Positions 8,498-18,900 of a DNA stretch of 64,000 bases are shown here, piece by piece; within the stretch, counting starts at the first letter, position 1, and each line of letters begins with the position of its first letter. This stretch comes from Candidatus Tepidiaquacellales bacterium UBA2330 (GTDB lineage: Bacteria; Bacteroidota; Ignavibacteria; Tepidaquicellales; Tepidaquicellaceae): positions 62,484-126,483 of the forward strand of contig DDUU01000003.1 of assembly GCA_002344965.1 (NCBI GenBank). Direction: 5' to 3'. A program made the translations under genes and the position numbers. The notes beneath the pieces were generated by a model. That model was not told the DNA's origin, did no database searches, and was given only the letters and a program-made list of their open reading frames with translations.

Positions 8498-11400
8498 ATG
8501 AATTCAAAAAGAAATTATTCCATCGGATTTGACGTGGGATCCACTACTGTAAAAGCAGTAATGATAGATACCGATAAGGATGAGATCATCTGGTCGGATT
8601 ATCAGCGTCACGACACCAAGCAGCCGGAGAAATCACTGGAGCTTTTAAAGAAAATGGAAAGTGATTTAGATCTGCAGGACGTAACAGGCATAAGATGCTT
8701 TATCACCGGTTCCGGCGGATCTAATATCGGAAAGCACATTGGCGGTAAATTTGTGCAGGAAGTGAACGCCGTATCGCTTGCAGTTGAAAAACTTTATCCC
8801 GCAACGCATTCTGTGATCGAGCTGGGCGGACAGGATGCGAAGATAATTATATTCAAACCGGATGAAGAGACGGGCAAGAAGAAAAAAATACCGTCTATGA
8901 ATGACAAGTGTGCCGGAGGAACCGGAGCTGTCATTGACAAGATCAACGCCAAGCTGAAAATTCCGGCAGATGAACTCTGCAATATGGGTTATTATGATCT
9001 GAGACTGCACCCGGTAGCCGGAAAGTGCGGCGTATTCGCAGAGACTGATATTAACGGACTTCAGAAATCCGGTGTGCCGGCGGATCAGCTTATGGCTTCG
9101 CTTTTTGAATCCATTATTCAGCAGAATATTTCTGTGCTTACAAGAGGTCATACTCTGATGCCTGAAGTATTGCTTCTCGGCGGTCCGAATTGTTATATAA
9201 AAGGTATGAAGGAATGCTGGCAGTATAATATTCCGAAGATTTGGGAGGAAAGGAAAGTAAAACTTCCGGAAGGAATTGCTCCGGAAGATCTTATTAAAGT
9301 ACCTGACAATGCGCAGTATTTCGCAGCCATCGGCGCAGTTGAATACGGAAAGGAAGAAGAAGATCATATAGGAGTTTATGCCGGATGGAAAGGACTTGAG
9401 CATTATATTTTAGTCGGCAGGGAAGAAGAGAAAAAGAAAATGAGCGGAGGAAATACTGTAGGACTTTATAAGACAGATACGGAACTTATGGAGTTTAAGA
9501 AAAAACACAAGATAGAAAAATTCATTCCGGCTGTATTCAAGCCCGGAGAGTTAGTTCAGGGATTCATTGGAATTGACGGCGGATCCACTTCCACCAAAGC
9601 CGCACTGGTTTCTCATGATAAGGAAGTTTTACTGAAAGCTTATCAGCTTTCAAAAGGAAATCCTATAGAAGATACGATCGACATTCTGACCAATATACAT
9701 AAGCAGGTAGAGGATCAGGGAGCGACTCTTGAAATTCTCGGTGTCGGTACTACAGGTTATGCAAAAGATATTCTGAAAGACGTGCTGCAGGCAGATGTAG
9801 CGCTGGTGGAAACTGTTGCGCATACACAGGCAGGACTTCATTTCTATCCTGAGACAGATGTAATCTGTGATGTCGGCGGTCAGGATATTAAGATCATTAT
9901 TTTGAATCAGGGAAGGGTAGTGGATTTCAAGCTGAATACTCAGTGCTCTGCAGGTAACGGATATTTCCTGCAGTCAACCGCGCAGGGATTCGGATATACT
10001 GTCGAGGAATTCGCGGATAAAGCTTTTGAAGCGTCAACATTTCCAAAATTCGGATACGGCTGCGCAGTATTTATGCAGTCTGACATTGTTGATTTTCAGA
10101 GGCAGGGATGGAAAGCGGAAGAGATAATGGCAGGACTTGCAAATGTGCTTCCGAAAAATATCTGGCTGTATGTTTCGCAGATTCCGAATCTTGCAAAGCT
10201 CGGTTCTACGTTTGTACTTCAGGGCGGCACACAGCATAATCTCGCTGCAGTAAAGACACAGGTTGACTTTATTGAAGAAAGATTCAAAGGCAGCGGTATT
10301 GAGCCGAAGGTATTTGTGCATAAGCATACAGGTGAAGCCGGTGCAATAGGCTGCGGTATTGAAGCTGCAAGACTTTATCAAAACGGGAAACGCACTGAAT
10401 TCATCGGTATGGAAAGAGTAGCGAATATTTTATACAAGACTACAAGGGAAGAATCCACAAGATGTTATTTCTGTAAGAATAAATGTCTGCGTACTTTTAT
10501 TGATGTTAAAACCGAGAGCATCCCTGCTGACAGAATAGAAGAAGAAAAAAAGAAATTTCTTGAACTGCAGGTTATTGAACCGGAAAAAATTGTAAATCCT
10601 AAATCCAAGGTTCCGATGGAAAGCGGTACGCAGAGACTTATCATTGCAACCTGCGAAAAAGGAACGGTGGAAGATGTTGCGGATATGAGAGGCATTAAGC
10701 AGGGGATAGACGATATCAAAAAAAGCAATCCGAACATTATTGAAGAAGCTGCAAAGATCGCGTGGGTGTCTTATAAACCGGAATCAGTTAAAGAAGAAGC
10801 AGCAGAACCCAAAGGATTATTTGTATCGAAAAAGCAGAAAGAGGAATATGCAGACAGAGCGTCAAAACTTGAAATGAGATCAAAGCTTGTGATCGGAATT
10901 CCGAGAGTGCTTAATATGTATCAGCATACTCCTTTCTTTACTGCATACTTCGAATCGCTTGGAGTGAAGCCGGGTAATTTTGTATTCTCTGAATTTACTT
11001 CCGAAGAAATGTATAAAGCCGGAGCAAAGCGAGGCAGTATTGATCCGTGTTTCCCTTCAAAGGTTGCCATTCCTCATATTCATAATCTGCTGTATGTGCA
11101 GAATAAGAAGAAGAAAATTGATTTCATATTTTCGCCTATAGTTGACAATATGCCTTCCGAGCTGGAGTTTGCTCAGGCGCATAATTCATGTCCGACTATT
11201 ACGGCTACTATCGAAGCTGCAAAGGCGGCGTTCATTAAGGAAGGTGATTTGTTCAATGAATTTGAAACTGAATATGTTAATCCATTCATACAGTTATTCA
11301 ATATGCAGTTGACTGCAAAGCAGATGTATGAATGTTTTGCAGACAGACTCGGACTGACAGAATCGGAAAATATGAATGCCGTGAAAGCCGGTTATAAAGC

Positions 11401-12139
11401 TTACTACGAATTTGTAAATGACCTGAAGCAGCAGTCATCCGAAGTACTGAAGAGACTTGAGAAGGAAAACAAGATCGGAATCGTTGTGCTTGCAAGACCA
11501 TATCACAATGATCCCGGGATAAATCACGAGATACTGGAAGAGTTTCAGAAACTCGGCTATCCGGTATTTTATCAGGATACATTACCGACGGATGAAGAGA
11601 CCCTTGAAATGCTTTTTGGTGATGAGATAAAAGCCGGTATTATAAGATCGCCTTTTGATATAGAGGATGTCTGGAAAAATTCATATTCGGAAAATACTTC
11701 GAGAAAAGTATGGGCGGCTAAATACGCGGCGAGACATCCTAACTTAATTGCTCTGGAGCTTTCTTCATTTAAGTGCGGACATGACGCTCCGATCTATACA
11801 GTAATACAGGAAATAGTGGAAGATTCGGGAACGCCGTATTTTTCATTCAAGGATATAGATGAGAACAAACCAGCGGGTTCCATTAAGATCAGAGTTGAGA
11901 CTATCGGATATTTTCTGAGGAGATACAGGGAAGATATTGTTATGAAGACAGAAAAGATTAAGACCATTGAAGAAAGTCTAAAGGAATTTGAAAATAAGAT
12001 CAGAAAAAATCTTGAACTGCAGGAAAGACTGAATAACCTGAAGGAGAGGGAATATGTTTCGGAAAAAAACGGAACAGCTCCGGTTGTAATTCCTGTAGAA
12101 GACATTAAGATTATAGATAAAGAAATGCAGGGAGTTTAA
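8498..12139 (+). CDS. Acyl-CoA dehydratase activase: tandem BadF/BcrA-type ATPase plus DUF2229
   Basis: This 1213-residue protein carries two ASKHA ATPase domains of the BadF/BadG/BcrA/BcrD family. The first (about residues 5-280) shows IGFDVGSTTVKAVMID, VIELGGQDAKIIIF and NDKCAGGTGAVID. The second (about 355-640) shows FIGIDGGSTSTKAALVS, VICDVGGQDIKIII and QCSAGNGYFLQSTAQGFGY. A cysteine cluster CYFCKNKC follows near residue 655. A DUF2229 region begins near 797 (GIPRVLNMYQHTPFF, DPCFPSKVAIPH), and CGHD appears near 1090. In the family the ATPase passes electrons through a [4Fe-4S] cluster to a dehydratase or reductase in an ATP-driven step. The C-terminal third found in fused relatives is missing and corresponds to the protein ending at 1530. 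No adjacent HgdA/HgdB-type catalytic subunits are visible, so the substrate is unknown. Confidence 0.85.
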   Translation: MNSKRNYSIGFDVGSTTVKAVMIDTDKDEIIWSDYQRHDTKQPEKSLELLKKMESDLDLQDVTGIRCFITGSGGSNIGKHIGGKFVQEVNAVSLAVEKLYPATHSVIELGGQDAKIIIFKPDEETGKKKKIPSMNDKCAGGTGAVIDKINAKLKIPADELCNMGYYDLRLHPVAGKCGVFAETDINGLQKSGVPADQLMASLFESIIQQNISVLTRGHTLMPEVLLLGGPNCYIKGMKECWQYNIPKIWEERKVKLPEGIAPEDLIKVPDNAQYFAAIGAVEYGKEEEDHIGVYAGWKGLEHYILVGREEEKKKMSGGNTVGLYKTDTELMEFKKKHKIEKFIPAVFKPGELVQGFIGIDGGSTSTKAALVSHDKEVLLKAYQLSKGNPIEDTIDILTNIHKQVEDQGATLEILGVGTTGYAKDILKDVLQADVALVETVAHTQAGLHFYPETDVICDVGGQDIKIIILNQGRVVDFKLNTQCSAGNGYFLQSTAQGFGYTVEEFADKAFEASTFPKFGYGCAVFMQSDIVDFQRQGWKAEEIMAGLANVLPKNIWLYVSQIPNLAKLGSTFVLQGGTQHNLAAVKTQVDFIEERFKGSGIEPKVFVHKHTGEAGAIGCGIEAARLYQNGKRTEFIGMERVANILYKTTREESTRCYFCKNKCLRTFIDVKTESIPADRIEEEKKKFLELQVIEPEKIVNPKSKVPMESGTQRLIIATCEKGTVEDVADMRGIKQGIDDIKKSNPNIIEEAAKIAWVSYKPESVKEEAAEPKGLFVSKKQKEEYADRASKLEMRSKLVIGIPRVLNMYQHTPFFTAYFESLGVKPGNFVFSEFTSEEMYKAGAKRGSIDPCFPSKVAIPHIHNLLYVQNKKKKIDFIFSPIVDNMPSELEFAQAHNSCPTITATIEAAKAAFIKEGDLFNEFETEYVNPFIQLFNMQLTAKQMYECFADRLGLTESENMNAVKAGYKAYYEFVNDLKQQSSEVLKRLEKENKIGIVVLARPYHNDPGINHEILEEFQKLGYPVFYQDTLPTDEETLEMLFGDEIKAGIIRSPFDIEDVWKNSYSENTSRKVWAAKYAARHPNLIALELSSFKCGHDAPIYTVIQEIVEDSGTPYFSFKDIDENKPAGSIKIRVETIGYFLRRYREDIVMKTEKIKTIEESLKEFENKIRKNLELQERLNNLKEREYVSEKNGTAPVVIPVEDIKIIDKEMQGV

Positions 12140-12240
12140 TGCAGGGTTAATATTTGATCTGTAAAAAAATTGAATATTGCCTTTATAAATACGGATGATT
12201 AGATTGAAAGAAATCACAATCAACAGGGAGTCAGAAGTAT

Positions 12241-15200
12241 TTGGTATTAAACTTAGAATTCACACAAAAAATCATAACTCCGGATGTTCCCGCGTCATAT
12301 TACCCGCGGGAACGTCTAACGGAGAAACTCCTTTCATACAGGGATAAAAAAATCATTCTTATCACTGCGCCGGCCGGTTACGGCAAGACTTCCCTGTCGG
12401 TTGAATTTTTTCACAGATTAAAAAATGAAGAGAAGATATGGATAAGTATCAGCTCTTATGACAATTCCATAGAAAACTTTTTTCTGCTGCTTGCCATGGC
12501 ATTTGAAAGCAGTCTGAAAAATTCTAAATTCGGAACCAAACTCAAAGCAGTTTTATCAAGATCCCAGAATTCCAATTTTGATGATAAAGTTAATTCCGTG
12601 ATCTCATCCTTCTCAAGTGATTTGTTTACTTACCTGAAGAAAAAGAAAAAAGAAATATGTATTTTCCTTGATGATTTTCATAACATAGATGAGAGTGATG
12701 AGGTCTGCACGGCTTTGAATTATTTCCTTGAATACCTTCCTTCCAACGTTCATTTAATTTTTATTTCAAGAAGAGATCCGGTAAAGATCAACTATCCTAA
12801 ATTCCTTGCAAAAAACTGGCTTGGTAAACTTACCAAAGATGATCTTTCCTTTACGGAAACGGACGTAAAAAAATTTATCAGACTTAATAAATTAAAAACA
12901 AACAGAATTGACAAGTCGCTTCTCGATGCATATATAAAATCTACTGAGGGCTGGGTCACGGCAATAAAACTGCTTCTGATAAGGAATGAATATAATGTGA
13001 TTCGAAATGAAGATCTTTCATACGGAAAGTCAGATATCTTTGAATATTTTACTTATGAAATTTATTCGCATTTATCGGAAGAAGAGAAAAAACTTCTGCT
13101 TGCGCTGACTTATCCTGAATATTTTAACAGACATCTCATAGAGAATGTGCTTGGTCTGAAAGGCGGCTATCAAACTATTCTGAAACTGCACGAGCGGAAT
13201 ATTTTCATTACAAGGGAAGATGAAAATTTCAGATTTCATGAGCTTCTCAGAAGTTATCTGAAAAAGATTGCGCAGGATACTTTCAGTGATGAAGAAACTT
13301 TAACCTTTTACGGAAAGCTCGGTAAATTTTATCTCAAAGGAAAAGAATGGCGCGAGGATTATATAGGATTGAATTATCTGATGATGGCAAAAGAATATCC
13401 GGTGCTTAAAAACTGGATTAAAATGAATTCTTCCGATAAGCTCCTGCTGATTCACTCAAGCGGGCTTTATAAAATATTTGATGATATTCAGGATTTGAAA
13501 TTCAGGGATTCTCTTGAATTCTTACTTCTGAAAGTAAATACTTTTGTGTATAAGGATAAAAATATTGACAAAGCTCTGGATTATCTCGGATCAATTATAA
13601 GAAAAAAATATAATATTGACAGTGATGACAATATTCTTATTCCCATGAAAAGGATTAAAGAAAATGAACTTGACTATTATGTCGAGATACTCATGCTGAT
13701 CTGCAACTGCATGTTTCTTAAAGACGGCATATCAAAAGATAATATCAAAATATCAGAGCACATACTTAAGTTTAAACTCCGCCCTGAGCAGGAAATACAG
13801 TTTATTGTTTCACTTGTAAAATCATATATTGCAACGGGTGAAAATTCAAAGAGTAAAAAATATATGCATAGACTTGCAGAGCTTTTCAGACTTATTGTAA
13901 AATTAAAAGAAAAAGGCGATAATTCAATTGATGAAAATACATTTATTGAAAGTTTATTTTCACTTATAATATTTTTTGACTACGGTGATTATAAAAAAGG
14001 AAATGAGATTATTGATTTTATAAGTAATAATGTAGATCCGGATATGTTTGATCTGTCAAATCTGAGTCAGGTTTGTTTTGCGCTGTTTACGAGTTATGAT
14101 AAAACATCATTCGAATATTATTTTAACCGTCTTCATATAAAAAATACCGAAAAGAATAAAACTATTTTTTCCGCATACAAAAATCAGTATGAATTTCAGG
14201 CAATACTCAAAAAGTTTCTCAATCATGAATATAAAAAAGTGATTTCTGAACTTGAGATACTTAAAAATAAAACACACCTCAGGAATTATATTTATTTTAT
14301 AGACGCTCTGATCCTTTATTGTTATAATCTGCTTGATCTTCCAGACAGCGTGCTGAGATATTGTGACACAAGTGACTTCAATGTTTCGGTAACAAGAGCA
14401 TATATACTGAAGATGGAAGCTTATCTTCTGAAAAATGACTTTACTAATTTTATCCGGCTGAAGAAAGAAATTACAGGCAGGGGAGAAGGGAACTTTACAA
14501 AGTTTAACCAGGCATTAATACTTTTTTTTGAATGTTACCTTTATGCAGTAAAGGATAATAAAAGATCATTCGAAACAAAATTTAATAAATTTATTTTACT
14601 TTCAGAAGAATTTGGTTATGAAAACTACATTAAATTCAGAGCCGGGTCAAACAGACTTAAATACGTATTTTCTTATGCAAAGAAGAAAGGTATAAAGTCC
14701 GGATATCTCAAAAAAATTATCAATATGGACAACGTCAGTCTGTCTGACAGCAAGAAAGAATTTGAAATTACAGTTAAGTATTTTGATAACAGCCGAATAT
14801 TCATTAATGGAAAGGAGCTTAAAGACAGTATATGGATGAGACCAAGATCGAAATCGATATTCCTGTATTTCGTTTACAGAAGTAAAAATAATCAGGCGAT
14901 CACCAAGGATACTTTAATAGATGATCTGCTTTACAGCTCTAAAAAAGTAAATTACGAGGCTATTGCTGATGTTGAAATAAATAATGTGAGAAAGTCGCTT
15001 CAGAATTTCTTTGCTTCGGAATTTCCTGAAGTATCAGGAAAAGAATTTATTGTTTTAAAAAGCAAAATATATAATCTCTCATCCGGAAATATTGATCTCA
15101 GATTTAATTTTGATACTGATGAGTTTATGAGAATATCTTCGGGAAATATTTCATCTGACTCAATTAAGATCATTGATATTTATAAAAACGATTTTGCTTC

Positions 15201-15516
15201 AGGTGTGTATAATAACTGGGCAGAAGATATCAGAGATAATTTTAAATTTATTTACTTTAAAACCATACACAAAATAATTGCGTTTACTGAAAAGAACTGT
15301 AATCAAAATAAGCTTAAAAAAATTCTTGAGAAACTATGTGAATCCGGTAACAGTGACGAAGAAATTCTGACAAAGCTTCTCCTCATTTACAGAAATGAAA
15401 AAAATGATAAAAGGTTTATTCAGGTTTACGATTCTTTTATAAAGAGACTGGTCAAGGATTTGAACTTTAAGCCATCAGAAGTTTTGAAAAAACACTATCA
15501 TGAAATTAAAAAATAG
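12241..15516 (+). CDS. STAND-ATPase transcriptional regulator with C-terminal winged helix and BTAD-like domain
   Basis: The N-terminus is a STAND NTPase like MalT/AfsR: Walker A APAGYGKTS (about residues 43-51), Walker B ICIFLDDFHN (about 139-148) and the sensor strand LIFISRRDP. A long helical-repeat arm follows (about residues 330-830). The C-terminus from about residue 843 has a winged-helix-like region (RIFINGKELKD, RPRSKSIFLYFVYRSKN) and then a helical region like the bacterial transcriptional activation domain (ending FIQVYDSFIKRLVKDLNFKP), so DNA binding seems C-terminal and SARP-like rather than LuxR-like. The start is TTG at 12241: no ATG lies nearby, an in-frame stop lies just upstream, and AGGGAG sits 10 bases before it. 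It follows the activase gene by about 100 bp and may regulate it. Its 3' end is 5 bp from a convergent gene. Confidence 0.75.
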   Translation: MVLNLEFTQKIITPDVPASYYPRERLTEKLLSYRDKKIILITAPAGYGKTSLSVEFFHRLKNEEKIWISISSYDNSIENFFLLLAMAFESSLKNSKFGTKLKAVLSRSQNSNFDDKVNSVISSFSSDLFTYLKKKKKEICIFLDDFHNIDESDEVCTALNYFLEYLPSNVHLIFISRRDPVKINYPKFLAKNWLGKLTKDDLSFTETDVKKFIRLNKLKTNRIDKSLLDAYIKSTEGWVTAIKLLLIRNEYNVIRNEDLSYGKSDIFEYFTYEIYSHLSEEEKKLLLALTYPEYFNRHLIENVLGLKGGYQTILKLHERNIFITREDENFRFHELLRSYLKKIAQDTFSDEETLTFYGKLGKFYLKGKEWREDYIGLNYLMMAKEYPVLKNWIKMNSSDKLLLIHSSGLYKIFDDIQDLKFRDSLEFLLLKVNTFVYKDKNIDKALDYLGSIIRKKYNIDSDDNILIPMKRIKENELDYYVEILMLICNCMFLKDGISKDNIKISEHILKFKLRPEQEIQFIVSLVKSYIATGENSKSKKYMHRLAELFRLIVKLKEKGDNSIDENTFIESLFSLIIFFDYGDYKKGNEIIDFISNNVDPDMFDLSNLSQVCFALFTSYDKTSFEYYFNRLHIKNTEKNKTIFSAYKNQYEFQAILKKFLNHEYKKVISELEILKNKTHLRNYIYFIDALILYCYNLLDLPDSVLRYCDTSDFNVSVTRAYILKMEAYLLKNDFTNFIRLKKEITGRGEGNFTKFNQALILFFECYLYAVKDNKRSFETKFNKFILLSEEFGYENYIKFRAGSNRLKYVFSYAKKKGIKSGYLKKIINMDNVSLSDSKKEFEITVKYFDNSRIFINGKELKDSIWMRPRSKSIFLYFVYRSKNNQAITKDTLIDDLLYSSKKVNYEAIADVEINNVRKSLQNFFASEFPEVSGKEFIVLKSKIYNLSSGNIDLRFNFDTDEFMRISSGNISSDSIKIIDIYKNDFASGVYNNWAEDIRDNFKFIYFKTIHKIIAFTEKNCNQNKLKKILEKLCESGNSDEEILTKLLLIYRNEKNDKRFIQVYDSFIKRLVKDLNFKPSEVLKKHYHEIKK

Positions 15517-15521
15517 ATTTA

Positions 15522-15953
15522 TCAGCCGTCAAACACTCCGGGAGTTTTGTTCATATACTCTTTGCAAACTGAAAGGTCATTTGCCAAATCGATCATATTG
15601 CTGATACTGTCGTGTGACATCGTAAAGTATTTTTTCTCAAAAAAGTCATTTACTTCTTTATCCTCATTGGTTAACAGCAGTTTTACCTTGTCAAACATTT
15701 TCTGAAGAACAGTATTAAAATCTCCGTAAGTTTTATCTATATAATCTTTTCCGGATAACTTATCAGAATTTAAAACATTTTTAAGTCCGGTTAAGTATTT
15801 AGATGTGAATATCAGATCTCTGAATAATTCCAGTTTACCTGAATTGAAGGATATCTCTATTAGCGCTGATACTTCGAAATTATTTTTAATGAAACTCCGG
15901 GAAATATCATTTATATCTGATATTATCCCGGAAGTATTTTCGGAAATTATCAT
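15522..15953 (-). CDS. Hypothetical protein downstream of secA
   Basis: The 143-residue protein is not recognised. It is mostly helical by appearance, with acidic and lysine-rich stretches (VLQKMFDKVKLLLTNEDKEV, SISNMIDLANDLSVCKEYMN), and lacks a signal peptide, membrane segment or metal motif. It starts 5 bp after the secA stop on the same strand, so the two are very likely co-transcribed. It ends 5 bp from the convergent regulator gene, leaving no room for a terminator between them. A role with SecA is only a guess from position. Confidence 0.6.
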   Translation of the reverse strand: MIISENTSGIISDINDISRSFIKNNFEVSALIEISFNSGKLELFRDLIFTSKYLTGLKNVLNSDKLSGKDYIDKTYGDFNTVLQKMFDKVKLLLTNEDKEVNDFFEKKYFTMSHDSISNMIDLANDLSVCKEYMNKTPGVFDG

Positions 15954-15958
15954 TAAAA

Positions 15959-18900
15959 TTATTTAATGGCTTCTTTGCTTTGTCTGCCGTGACAGTTTTT
16001 AAATTTCTTTCCGCTGCCGCAATAGCAGGGATCATTTCTCCCGATTTTGTCTCCAACGTGTACCGGCTGTTGTTTAACATTCTGATCCTGACCCTGACCT
16101 TCCTGCGGTCCTCCTACGTATCCCATGCCTGCGGAAGATTCATGATAAGTCCTTAATCTGGACGGATTGACCTGAGTAGGAGTTCTGACATTCTGTGCTT
16201 CTTCCGGCGCTTGCGAAGTGAATTTAAAAATAAATTTTATAATATTGTCTGAAAGCGAGTCAAGCATTTCAACGAAAAGTTTAAAACCGTCGGACTTGTA
16301 TTCAAGCAGCGGATCTTTCTGACCGTAAGCCCTGAAGTTTATACCTTCCTTGAGATCGTCCATTTCCCGCAAATGTTCTTTCCATTTTTCATCAATAATA
16401 CTCAGTGTCGCAAAGCGTTCGATCTTTCCCATAAGCTCTGTTCCGTATTTTTCTTCTTTTCTGTTATAATATGCTTTGGCTTCGTTAATGATCAGTTCCT
16501 TTAAACCGGATTCACCCAGTTTTTGAAATTCTTCCGGCGTTACATTTATTCTGACCAGATAAGTTCTTTGAATTTCCTCAATAAGTCCGTCAACATCTCC
16601 CTCTTCATAATATTTATTTACGGTATTTTCAACCGATTTGTCCACCATTTCAAAAATCTCATCTTTAAGTCTTTCACCCATAAGTGCCTGTCTTCTCTTT
16701 GAGTAAATTACTTCTCTCTGCTGATTCATGACATTATCATATTCCAGCAGTCTTTTTCTGATTGCGAAATTATTTTCCTCTACTTTTTTCTGCGCTCTTT
16801 CGACGGAATTAGTAATCATCTTATGCTCAATAGCTTCGCCTTCCTCAATACCGAGACGCTGCATTACATTTGCAATTCTTTCGCTTCCGAATAATCTCAT
16901 GAGTTCATCTTCAAGTGAAAGATAAAACTTCGACGCTCCGGGATCGCCCTGTCTGCCTGCACGTCCTCTCAGCTGTCTGTCAATTCTTCTTGATTCATGT
17001 CTTTCAGTTCCGATAATGTGCAGTCCGCCTGCTTCCGCAACTCCCGGTCCGAGTTTTATATCCGTTCCTCTTCCAGCCATATTTGTTGCAATGGTTATTG
17101 CTCCCGGTAAACCGGCATTCTCAACAATCTGGGCTTCACGAGCATGCTGCTTGGCATTTAAAACCTCATGAGGAATATTTTTTCTTTTAAGCAGTCTTGA
17201 AATAGTTTCGGAAACTTCCACAGTTGTAGTACCTACAAGTACAGGTCTTCTCTGATTTCTCATTTCCACAATCTCGTCAATTACGGCATTATATTTTTCT
17301 CTTTTCGTTTTATAAATAAAATCATTCATATCGTTTCTGATGCATTCCTTATTGGTAGGAATAACGTTTACATCAAGTTTATAAATGTCAAAAAATTCCG
17401 CAGCTTCGGTCTCAGCAGTTCCCGTCATGCCGGCTAATTTTTTATAAAGCCGGAAATAATTTTGAAGGGTAATAGTTGCAAGCGTCTGTGTATCTTTCTC
17501 TACATGCACATTTTCTTTTGCTTCTATCGCCTGATGCAGACCTTCAGAATATCTTCTTCCGGAAAGTATTCTTCCGGTGAACTCATCCACTATCATGACC
17601 TTCCCGTCCTGCACTACATAATCCACATCCTTATCATAAAGTCCGTATGCCTTTAACAACTGCTGCACTGTATGAAGGACATCGCTTCTTTCAGCGTAAT
17701 TTTTACTGAGTTCATCTTTTTTTAATTCTTTTTCCTCGGCAGAAAGATCCGGATTATTATCAATAGAAACAATTTCAGATCCAAAATCAGGTAAAGTAAA
17801 GAAATCCCTTTCTTCCTGACTAGGGGCGAGAAATTCCCTTCCCTTTTCGGTAAGATCCGTAACATGCGATTTTTCTTCGATCAGAAAATATAATTCATCA
17901 TCTACAATATGCATGTTTTTTGATTTGTCTCTCATATATTCGGCTTCAGTAGCGAGCAGTAATTTTTTATTCCCCGGATCGCTCAAAAGTTTCTGAAGTT
18001 TATTGTGTTTCGGCAGCGCGTGATAACTTCTGAGTAAAGCCATTCCCGCCTTTGCCATATCTTCATCGGAAATATTTTCCTTTGCAAGTATTGTCTCAGC
18101 TTCAGCAGTCATCTTGTTAACAAGATTTTTCTGAGCTTCTACCAGACGTTTAATTCTCGGATTTAGTTCATCATACTTATGCTTCGCAGCTTCTACCGGA
18201 CCGGAAATAATCAGAGGAGTTCTTGCTTCGTCTATAAGTACGGAATCTACTTCGTCAACTATGGCGTAGTAGTGTTCTCTCTGAACAAGGAAATCCTTAT
18301 CGACTACCATATTGTCCCTTAGATAATCAAAGCCAAATTCGTTGTTTGTTCCGTATGTAATATCACAGTTATACATCTCGCGCCTTTTGTTCGGATCCAT
18401 GTCATTTAATATTACACCGACTGTAAGCCCGAGATATTTGAAAACCTGTCCCATCCATTCACTGTCTCTTTTCGCTAAGTAATCATTAACAGTAATGAGG
18501 TGAACTCCTTTACCCGCAAGAGCATTCAGGTATAAAGGCAGAGTCGCAACTAATGTTTTACCTTCACCGGTTGCCATTTCAGCTATTTTACCTTTATGCA
18601 ATACTATCCCGCCGATCAGCTGAACATCATACGGGACCATATTCCATCTGATCTTATTTCCGGCTGCTTCCCATTCAGTTCCGCATAATCTTTTACAAGC
18701 CTGCTTTACAACTGCAAACGCTTCGGGAAGTATGTCATCAAGCACAGCTGCAATAACAGCATAATTTTCCTTTTCAAGATTTTCTAATTCTTCATATATA
18801 TTCATTCTTTCTTCATGAGGTAAATCCTCTTTAAGACTTTCCTGAAGCTCAGCTATTTTACTTTTTGTTTCATCTGTTTCAGAGTTTATCCTTTCTCTGA

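Noticed and set aside
8666..9403. 245-codon minus-strand frame inside the activase gene
   Set aside because: It lies wholly antisense to a well-supported gene and shows no family motif; long shadow frames are expected there.
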